This document shows positions 56,594 to 64,000 of a stretch of 64,000 nucleotides of DNA, in pieces. Location: positions 62,001 to 126,000 of the forward strand of contig NZ_JACHJN010000001.1 of NCBI RefSeq assembly GCF_014203665.1, read 5' to 3'. The notes under the pieces are model-generated. The model made no database searches and was not told the DNA's origin. It saw only the letters and a list, made by a program, of their open reading frames with translations. The DNA comes from Saccharothrix tamanrassetensis (GTDB lineage: Bacteria > Actinomycetota > Actinomycetes > Mycobacteriales > Pseudonocardiaceae). A program made the position numbers and the translations under genes. Position 1 is the stretch's first letter, and the number at the start of each line of letters is the position of its first letter.

Positions 56594-59223
56594 GCCCTCA
56601 GCTCCACCAGGTTGGCCAGTTCGTCGTCGGACAGTTCGGTGAACGCGGCTTCGCCGTGGGACAGCACGGCGTCGGCGAGTTCGCGCTTGGTGCGCAGCAT
56701 CTGCGCGATGCGGTCTTCGATGGTGCCCTCGGCGATGAGCCGGTGGACCTGGACCGGGCGGGTCTGGCCGATGCGGTAGGCGCGGTCGGTGGCCTGGTCC
56801 TCCACGGCGGGGTTCCACCAGCGGTCGTAGTGCACGACGTGGTCGGCGCGGGTGAGGTTGAGGCCGGTGCCGGCGGCTTTGAGGGACAGCAGGAACACCG
56901 GGTTCTCGCCGTCCTGGAAGCGGCGCACCATGTCCTCACGCGCGGGCACGGGGGTGCCGCCGTGCAGGAACTGGCTGGGGATGCCGCGTGCGGCGAGGTG
57001 CCTGGCGATGAGCCTGGCCATGGCGACGTACTGGGTGAACACCAGGACCGCGCCGCCCTCGGCGAGGATGGTGTCGAGCAGTTCGTCGAGCAGTTCGAGC
57101 TTGCCGGAGCGGCCGGCGAGCCGGGGTTCGGTCTCCTTGAGGTACTGCGCGGGGTGGTTGCAGACCTGTTTGAGGCCGGTGAGCAGTTTGACGATCTTGC
57201 CGCGGCGGGCGATGCCGTCGGCTTCGGCGACCTCGGCCATGAGCTCCCGCACGACCGCCTCGTAGAGGGCGGCCTGTTCGCGGGTCAGCGCCACCGGCTG
57301 GTCGGTCTCGGTCTTGGGTGGCAGCTCGGGTGCGATGCCGGGGTCGGACTTGCGCCGGCGCAGCAGGAACGGCCTGATCAGCGCGGCGAACCGGTCGGCG
57401 GCGGCGCGGTCGTGGTCGGCCTCGATGGGCTTGGCCCAGCGGGCCTTGAACCGGGGCAGGGTGCCGAGCAGGCCGGGGGTGGTCCAGTCGAGCACGGCCC
57501 ACAGCTCGGCGAGGGTGTTCTCGACCGGGGTGCCGGTGAGGGCGACGCGGGCGGCGGCGGGGATGCGGCGCAGCGCCTTGGCGGTGTCCGACGCGGGGTT
57601 CTTGACGTGCTGCGCCTCGTCGGCGACGACCAGGCCCCACTCGACCTCGGCGAGCCGGTCGGCGTCCACCCGCATGGTGCCGTAGGTGGTGAGCACGAAC
57701 CCCTCGTGCGCGAGTTCGCGGCGGGTGCCGTGGTAGCGGCGGACGGGGACGCCGGGCGCGAAGCGCTCGATCTCGCGCTGCCAGTTGCCCAGCAGCGACG
57801 CCGGGCACACGACCAGGGTGGGTCCGCTGTCGCGGTGCAGGTGCAGGGCGATGAGGGTGACGGTCTTGCCCAGGCCCATGTCGTCGGCCAGGCAGCCGCC
57901 CAGGCCGAGCGAGGTCATCCGGTCCAGCCAGCGCAGGCCGCGGAGCTGGTAGTCGCGCAGGGTGGCCCGCAGCGCGGCGGGCTGCCCGACGGGTTCGTCG
58001 TCGAGCAGGGCGAGCTTGGCGCGCAGCTCGTCCAGCCAGCCGGTGGCGGCGACGCGGACCTGCTCGCCGTCGATCTCGGTGACGCCGGTGAGCGCGGCAC
58101 CGAGGGCGTCGATGGCGGTGACCGGCTTGAGGTCGCGTTCGCGGGCCTTGCGGGCCAGTTCGGGGTCGACCAGGACCCACCGGTCGCGCAGCCGCACCAC
58201 CGGCCGGTGCGCTTCGGCGAGCCGGTCGAGCTCGTCCGGGGTGAGCGGGTCGTCGCCCAGCGCGAGCTGCCAGTTGACGGTGGTGAGCTGGTCGGGGCCG
58301 AAGAACGCGGGCCGGTCCCGGTCGTCGCCGAGGACGACCTTCGCGGACAGGTCGCGCAGCAGGTCCTTGGGCCAGTGCACGTCCACGCCGGCCGCCGCGA
58401 GCCGCACCGCGCCGTCGCGCAGCAGCTGCTCCACGTCGGAGTCGAGCAGCGCCACCTCGTCGGGCACGGGCAGGTCGAGCAGCCGTTCCAGGGGCGGGAA
58501 GGCGCGCGCGGCGCGGCGGATGCCGACCATGGCGTCGGACTGGGCCCGCCGGTCGGCGCCGGCCCACAGCAGCGCGGCGTCGACCACCGCGGTGGGGTCG
58601 GCGAGGCTGTGCACCTGGACGACGGCGCGGAACGAGTCCAGGCCCTCGATGCGCAGCGAGATCCGCACGCCCTGGTCGGCCCAGTCGCGCAGGTGCGGCA
58701 CCTGCTGCGGGGCCGGGGAGGCGAACGCGGGCGCGCCGGCGGCGCGCACCGCGGCCGCGCCGCGCGGCATGGTGTCCGCGACGGCGTCCAGGAAGGCCCG
58801 GACCAGGGGTTCGGCTTCGGCGAGTTCGAGCGGGTCGCGGCCGGGCAGCGGCACGGCGCGGGCGTGCGCGGGCATGGCGTCGGCGAGGTCGCGCACCCGG
58901 CGGGCGTCGGCGGCGTCGAGCGGGCCGAGCCGCCAGGCGTCGAAGTCGCCCTCGGTGACGGCGGGCCGCACCCGGCCGCGGGCGACCAGTTGCAGCGCGA
59001 CGACGACGGCCGCGCCCCAGAACGCGGCGGCCGGGTGGGCGTGCGGGCTGCGGCGGGCTCTGGACAGCACCGGCACGGCCTCGGCGACCGCCAGCCGCAG
59101 GGCGGCGACCTGCCGTTTCGTGCCGTCGGGCTGGGCGATGGAAAGTTCCCCGAAGGCCGGTGCCACCGCGTCGGGCTGCTCGCCGTCGGGCAGGTGGTCG
59201 CCGTAGAAGGCCATGGTCGACAT
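56590..59223 (-). CDS. SNF2-family DNA-dependent ATPase / helicase
   Basis: 877 aa from ATG 59223. The N-terminal part (to about 430) is family-specific. The SNF2 core has DDMGLGKTVTLIALHL (Walker A), VADEAQHVKN (DEAQ box), LTGTPVEN, LLRRRKSDP, and in the second lobe FTQYVAMARLI, SLKAAGTGLNLTRADHVVHYDRWWNPAVEDQATDRAYRIGQ split over motifs V and VI. It should remodel protein-DNA complexes with ATP. The true start is unsure: the frame upstream up to CTG 59280 still reads like protein (AVVFEPADPPR) and GGGGGAG lies at 59288-59282. Cotranscribed with SWIM; PadR is upstream. Confidence 0.9.
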   Translation of the reverse strand: MSTMAFYGDHLPDGEQPDAVAPAFGELSIAQPDGTKRQVAALRLAVAEAVPVLSRARRSPHAHPAAAFWGAAVVVALQLVARGRVRPAVTEGDFDAWRLGPLDAADARRVRDLADAMPAHARAVPLPGRDPLELAEAEPLVRAFLDAVADTMPRGAAAVRAAGAPAFASPAPQQVPHLRDWADQGVRISLRIEGLDSFRAVVQVHSLADPTAVVDAALLWAGADRRAQSDAMVGIRRAARAFPPLERLLDLPVPDEVALLDSDVEQLLRDGAVRLAAAGVDVHWPKDLLRDLSAKVVLGDDRDRPAFFGPDQLTTVNWQLALGDDPLTPDELDRLAEAHRPVVRLRDRWVLVDPELARKARERDLKPVTAIDALGAALTGVTEIDGEQVRVAATGWLDELRAKLALLDDEPVGQPAALRATLRDYQLRGLRWLDRMTSLGLGGCLADDMGLGKTVTLIALHLHRDSGPTLVVCPASLLGNWQREIERFAPGVPVRRYHGTRRELAHEGFVLTTYGTMRVDADRLAEVEWGLVVADEAQHVKNPASDTAKALRRIPAAARVALTGTPVENTLAELWAVLDWTTPGLLGTLPRFKARWAKPIEADHDRAAADRFAALIRPFLLRRRKSDPGIAPELPPKTETDQPVALTREQAALYEAVVRELMAEVAEADGIARRGKIVKLLTGLKQVCNHPAQYLKETEPRLAGRSGKLELLDELLDTILAEGGAVLVFTQYVAMARLIARHLAARGIPSQFLHGGTPVPAREDMVRRFQDGENPVFLLSLKAAGTGLNLTRADHVVHYDRWWNPAVEDQATDRAYRIGQTRPVQVHRLIAEGTIEDRIAQMLRTKRELADAVLSHGEAAFTELSDDELANLVELRA

Positions 59224-59293
59224 GCGTGGCGGGTCGGCGGGTTCGAAGACGACCGCGCACCGTTCGAGACCTGTGTTCAGTGCTCCCCCTTGG

Positions 59294-59875
59294 CTACTCA
59301 AGTTTGAGTATAGACCAACTGCCGGGTCCGCCCGGCGAACCGCGGTCGCCCGCCATCGGGTACGCCCCTGCTTCGAGGCGTTCCAGCAGGCCGCGCGTCC
59401 ACGCCACACCGCTGCCGGCGGTGTGCTCCCACAGCCCGAACAGCTCCCGCACGTGCGCCGGCTCGCCCCACCCGGCGGCCTGCTCGCGGGCGGTGTCGCG
59501 CCTGGACTCCAGGGCGGCCAGCCGCTCGTGCAGCAGGGCCACCGCGTCGGCGCGGGTCAGCGACGGCAACAGCGCCAGCCCCGCGGCGAGCATGTCGGGC
59601 CGGGTCTCCGGGCGGCGCAGCGCGTCGCGCAGCAGCCGCCGGAACTCCTGCTCGCCCTTCGCGGTGAGGACGTAGTCGGTGCGCGCGGGCGGCACGGTCT
59701 CGTCGGTGAGGCAACCGTCCTTGGTCAACTGCTTGAGCGCGTGGTAGATCGAACCCCACTTGACGTTGGCCCACTCCCCCGCGCCCCAGGACATCAGGTC
59801 GTTGCCGATCAGGTAGCCGTGCGCGCGGCCGTAACCGCGCACCACGCCGAGGACCAGCAGCCTCGTCGCCGACAT
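59294..59875 (-). CDS. PadR-family regulator upstream of the SNF2 operon
   Basis: 193 aa from ATG 59875, with GGAGCAGGAGCACG ahead. The winged helix (residues 1-85) includes LLVLGVVRGYGRAHGYLIGNDL, then KWGSIYHALKQLTKDGCLTDE. The helical C-terminal domain (100-190) is used for dimerisation (ALLHERLAALESRRDTA). Its last codons lie over the palindrome at 59295-59310, so its own 3' end is part of the downstream control region. It probably represses the SNF2-SWIM pair. Confidence 0.9.
   Translation of the reverse strand: MSATRLLVLGVVRGYGRAHGYLIGNDLMSWGAGEWANVKWGSIYHALKQLTKDGCLTDETVPPARTDYVLTAKGEQEFRRLLRDALRRPETRPDMLAAGLALLPSLTRADAVALLHERLAALESRRDTAREQAAGWGEPAHVRELFGLWEHTAGSGVAWTRGLLERLEAGAYPMAGDRGSPGGPGSWSILKLE
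59295..59310. promoter_or_regulatory. Palindrome TACTCAA-GT-TTGAGTA at PadR/SNF2 junction
   Basis: A perfect 7+7 inverted repeat overlapping the last codons of the PadR gene and just upstream of the SNF2 gene. It probably binds the PadR product and controls the SNF2-SWIM genes. TATACT on the minus strand beside it could be a -10 box. Confidence 0.6.
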
Positions 59876-59993
59876 CGTGCTCCTGCTCCTGCCGTATTCC
59901 GGTTCCGCGATCAGGGTAGGCCGGGCGAGGATGGGCCCGTGCCCCGGCAAGGTGATCACCGGGGCGGTGCCGTCGGAGAAGGAGTTGGTGGTA

Positions 59994-60917
59994 GTGATCA
60001 GCCTGCGCCCGCTGGACGACGAAGGCCTGGAGCGGCTGCTGGCCGTCGCGGTGGCCGACGCCGACCCGGAGGACGTGATGCCGCCGGGCTGGACACCGGA
60101 CCGGACCGAGGAGTTCCGCGAGTTCTACCGCGGCTTCCGGCGCCACGCCTACGAAATCGTCGAACGCGACCGCACGCTGGGCATGATCCGGCTGACCGAC
60201 ACCGGGCAGACCGGCCTGTGGGTGGCCCGCTCGGCACGCGGCGCGGGCGTCGGCGTGCAGGCCGTGCGCCGGGTCGTCGACCAGGCGTGGGCGCGCAGCA
60301 TCCGCACCATCACCGCCGAGACCACCACCGGCAACACCGCCGCGCTCAAGGTGCTCAAGCGCGCCGGCGCGACCGTCGAGGTCGACGGGGACGCGGTGCG
60401 CGCGCGGATCGCGGTGCCGGTCGAACCGGCCACCGACATCGCCGACCCGACCCGGCTGGTGCTGGAGTACCTGGACTTCTACCGCGACACCCTGCTGCGC
60501 AAGCTCGCCGGCCTGTCCGACGAGGAGCTGCGCACCAGCCGCGTGCCCTCCGGCTGGTCCCCGCTCACCCTGGTCAAGCACCTCGCCCACGTCGAACTGC
60601 GCTGGATGCGGTGGTACTTCCGCGGCGAGGACGTCGAGCACCCGCGCGGCAACCCGGCGGTCGACGACGCCGAGTGGACCGTGGAGGACGGCGACACCAC
60701 GGAGAGCATCCGCGACTTCTACCTGGCCCAGTGCGCGCGGTCACGGGAGATCACGGCCGCCGCCGGGCTGTCCGACCGCGCCGCGAGGTGGACGTGGGAC
60801 GGCGCGCCCACGCCCACCCTGGCCTGGATCCTGTTCCACATGCTCCAGGAGTACGCCCGGCACGTCGGTCAGCTCGACGTGGTGCGCGAACTCACCGACG
60901 GGGTCACCGGGGCGTAG
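59994..60917 (+). CDS. GNAT acetyltransferase - DinB-like fusion
   Basis: 307 aa from GTG 59994, with AAGGAG nine bases ahead (GTG 59988 is closer than usual). Residues 1-135 are a GNAT domain: TLGMIRLTDTGQTGLWVARSARGAGVGVQAVRRVV has the R-G-x-G-V acetyl-CoA loop. Residues 145-307 are a DinB/DUF664 four-helix domain (LDFYRDTLLRKLAGLSDEELR, HLAHVELRWMRWYF, HMLQEYARHVGQLDVVREL) with His residues placed to bind a metal. DinB relatives are mycothiol- or bacillithiol-dependent S-transferases. The fusion may both transfer thiol and acetylate a toxic compound. Substrate unknown. Confidence 0.88.
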   Translation: MISLRPLDDEGLERLLAVAVADADPEDVMPPGWTPDRTEEFREFYRGFRRHAYEIVERDRTLGMIRLTDTGQTGLWVARSARGAGVGVQAVRRVVDQAWARSIRTITAETTTGNTAALKVLKRAGATVEVDGDAVRARIAVPVEPATDIADPTRLVLEYLDFYRDTLLRKLAGLSDEELRTSRVPSGWSPLTLVKHLAHVELRWMRWYFRGEDVEHPRGNPAVDDAEWTVEDGDTTESIRDFYLAQCARSREITAAAGLSDRAARWTWDGAPTPTLAWILFHMLQEYARHVGQLDVVRELTDGVTGA

Positions 60918-61680
60918 TGCCGACCACGACGGTCGCGTCCACGTCGTCCGACCGCGCGACCGTCGTGGCGAACCCGGCTCGGCCGAACGCCGCCACCGTG
61001 CCCGCCGCCTGGCGTTCGCCGGTCTCCACCAGCAGCGCCCCGCCGGGCGCCAGCCACGCCGGGGCCTCCGCGATCACCCGCCGCTGCACGTCCAGCCCGT
61101 CCCGACCGCCGTCCAGCGCGACCAGCGGCTCGTGGTCGCGCGCCTCGGGCGGCATGGTGCCGATGGCCGCGGTGGGCACGTACGGGGCGTTGGCCACCAG
61201 CACGTCCACCCGGCCCTTGAGCGCGGCGGGCAACGCGGCGTACAGATCACCCTCGAACACCCTGGCGGGATCGAGGTTGCGCCGCGCGCACCGCACCGCG
61301 GCCGGGTCGACGTCCGCCGCGTACAGCTCCACCGACGCCACGGCCGCCAACGCCGCGCCCACCGCGCCCGTGCCGCAGCACAGGTCCACCACCACGGCGC
61401 CGGCACGGGCCAACGGCACGGCCTGCTCCACCAGGAACCCGGTACGGGTGCGCGGCACGAACACCCCGGGCTCGACCGCGATCCGCAGCCCCCGGAACTC
61501 CGCCCACCCCAGCACCTGCTCCAACGGCAGGCCCGCCACCCGGCGGTCCACCGAGGCCGCCAGCGCGGCGGCCGTGTCGGCGGCCTCGACCAGCAACGCG
61601 GCCTCGTCCTCGGCGAACACGCAGCCCGCGGCCCTCAGCCGCGCGACGACACCGGACAACGACGACTCATCGACGAACAA
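60904..61680 (-). CDS. PrmC-related protein N5-glutamine methyltransferase-like enzyme
   Basis: 258 aa from TTG 61680, with GGAAGG seven bases ahead. N-terminal helical part (1-80), then SAM motif I VVDLCCGTGAVGAAL and the catalytic-loop variant VANAPYVPT where PrmC has NPPY. LEQVLGWAEFRGLRIAVEPGVFVPRTRT matches the PrmC substrate entry. This actinobacterial group is related to PrmC but of unknown substrate. The NAPY change supports a target other than release-factor glutamine. It overlaps the GNAT-DinB gene by 14 bases convergently. Confidence 0.85.
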   Translation of the reverse strand: MFVDESSLSGVVARLRAAGCVFAEDEAALLVEAADTAAALAASVDRRVAGLPLEQVLGWAEFRGLRIAVEPGVFVPRTRTGFLVEQAVPLARAGAVVVDLCCGTGAVGAALAAVASVELYAADVDPAAVRCARRNLDPARVFEGDLYAALPAALKGRVDVLVANAPYVPTAAIGTMPPEARDHEPLVALDGGRDGLDVQRRVIAEAPAWLAPGGALLVETGERQAAGTVAAFGRAGFATTVARSDDVDATVVVGTTPR

Positions 61681-61814
61681 GGGAACGCCTTCCGCATCTC
61701 CACGGGCGTCCCGCCCCTCACCGGCACCCGGCACCCGGCAGGCACGACCCGACCACCACAATTACGGAAACGGGTCTCACCTCCCCGCGCTCGCGACCGA
61801 CAGGCCCGCGAACC

Positions 61815-62603
61815 CTATCCCACCGATCGGGCGACGGCGGCCTCGATGCCGTCCAGCAGCACCTCCAGGCCGACGGTGAAGTTCCACTCGGCGTGGCGCT
61901 CCAGGTACGGCGTGCAGTCGTCGTCGGCCGCGGGCGGATCCAGCTCCCCGAGCCACGCCACCAGCGGGAACTGGCGCTCGAACGGCGCGGAGAACTCCTC
62001 CACCAGCGGCGACCGCGCGTACCACCACTCCTCGTCGGAGACCCCGGTCTCGCGGGCGGCCCGCCGCGCGTCGGCGATCACCTCCGCGGCACCGCGCACG
62101 AACTGCGTCACCACCCCGACGACCCCGCGCAGCACCGACCGCTCCAGCCCGGTCTGCCGCAGGATGCGCAGCAGCGTCTCCAGCATGGTGAACTCGTTGG
62201 GCCCCAGCACCGGCCGCGCCTGCGAGACCTGCAACACCCACGGGTGCCACAGGTAGAACGCGCGCACATCGCCCACCCACGCGGTCAGCGCCGCCCGCCA
62301 CCCCTGGTCCGACGGGTACTCGGTCGGCAACTGCCCCAGCACCTTGTCGTACATGAGGTCGAGCAGCTCCGCCTTGTTCGGCACGTAGGTGTAGAGGGCC
62401 ATCGCGGTGCGCCCCAACCGCTCCCCCACCGCGCGCATGGACAGCGCCGACATGCCCTGCTCGTCGGCCACCGCGATGGCGGCGTCCACGATGGCGTCCA
62501 CGCTGAGCCCCGGCTTCGGCCCCGGCCGCGACCCGGCTTCCGCCGAGCGCCACAGCAGCGACATCGACCGGCGCGGGTCACCTTGTCCGGCGAACACCAC
62601 CAC
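61815..62603 (-). CDS. TetR-family regulator divergent from UvrA-like gene
   Basis: 262 aa from GTG 62603, six bases after AAGGAG. ATG 62609 lies directly on that site and is less likely. The HTH domain is about residues 25-75: AIVDAAIAVADEQGMSALSM, GERLGRTAMALYTYVPNKAELL with the YTYVPNK recognition end. The C-terminal region is of the TetR_C_1/TetR_C_3 type. Divergent transcription from the UvrA-like gene over 73 bases with two direct repeats suggests that it represses that gene. Confidence 0.9.
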   Translation of the reverse strand: MVVFAGQGDPRRSMSLLWRSAEAGSRPGPKPGLSVDAIVDAAIAVADEQGMSALSMRAVGERLGRTAMALYTYVPNKAELLDLMYDKVLGQLPTEYPSDQGWRAALTAWVGDVRAFYLWHPWVLQVSQARPVLGPNEFTMLETLLRILRQTGLERSVLRGVVGVVTQFVRGAAEVIADARRAARETGVSDEEWWYARSPLVEEFSAPFERQFPLVAWLGELDPPAADDDCTPYLERHAEWNFTVGLEVLLDGIEAAVARSVG

Positions 62604-62613
62604 TTGCATCTCC

Positions 62614-62655
62614 TTACGCCATAAACTAACCTGTCCGCGACTTTACGCCATAAAC
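62614..62655. promoter_or_regulatory. Two 13-bp direct repeats between TetR and UvrA-like genes
   Basis: TTACGCCATAAAC occurs at 62614-62626 and 62643-62655 (29 bases apart). Each has the near-symmetrical core TTAcgccaTAA typical of TetR sites. Two sites cover the two divergent promoters. Confidence 0.75.
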
Positions 62656-62676
62656 AAAGCAGGGGGAAGCAAGCGC

Positions 62677-64000
<1,324 letters not shown>

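Overview
The window is very GC-rich, uses many GTG and TTG starts, has many four-base start/stop overlaps and several leaderless promoters, and carries actinobacterial hallmarks: a PknG/GlnH/GlnX operon, F420-type (deazaflavin) enzymes, ECF42 sigma factors, DUF4328 and DUF5703 proteins. It looks like chromosomal DNA of a filamentous actinomycete, probably of the Pseudonocardiales (Saccharothrix/Actinosynnema-like). The genus is inference. I see no rRNA, tRNA or CRISPR array.

Layout. 1-3000: the end of an epoxide hydrolase coupled to an AlkZ-like DNA glycosylase homologue, then a TetR-FAD monooxygenase pair with a perfect operator. 3265-8428: small secreted and membrane proteins, a coiled-coil KfrA/TnpT-like protein beside a large perfect inverted repeat, and a TetR regulator with twin operators in front of a GAP-family membrane protein. 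8466-11337: a rifamycin monooxygenase (rox) preceded by a rifamycin-associated-element-like site, and a secreted S1E protease. 12166-18997: a nitroreductase-hemerythrin fusion, a second epoxide hydrolase/AlkZ-like pair, and PadR-GyrI and MarR regulators. 19169-23328: a YCII-ECF42 sigma module and house enzymes. 23458-31986: one tight operon, glnX-glnH-unknown-pknG-PP2C-VWA-FHA, which looks like a complete amino-acid sensing and Ser/Thr phospho-signalling circuit. 32087-41983: NmrA/MarR genes, hrpA, a PEP mutase-like enzyme with an AhpD-like protein, and a MocR regulator. 42110-46041: a second YCII-ECF42 module, a VOC protein, a beta-propeller protein and an MBL-fold hydrolase. 46143-48671: a streptogramin-lyase-like remnant, a methyltransferase, an ArsR regulator and a solitary tyrosine recombinase. 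49110-52916: a phosphatase-uppP-F420 oxidoreductase operon and an aldo/keto reductase. 52963-61680: an HExxH protein, a propeller lipoprotein with DUF5703, a PadR-SNF2-SWIM operon, a GNAT-DinB fusion and a PrmC-like methyltransferase. 61815-64000: a TetR regulator divergent from a UvrA-like ATPase that runs off the window.

Themes. Several genes can be read as chemical defence: two hydrolase-plus-glycosylase pairs (detoxify the electrophile, then excise the adduct), rox (rifamycins), a UvrA-like protein of the drug-resistance type, and a remnant resembling virginiamycin B lyase. The two most interesting systems are the duplicated epoxide hydrolase/AlkZ-like pair and the extended PknG operon, in which kinase, phosphatase and FHA reader all carry amino-terminal cysteine-rich (zinc-ribbon-like) modules. 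All functional statements come from reading translated sequence and from memory of families. No database search was run.
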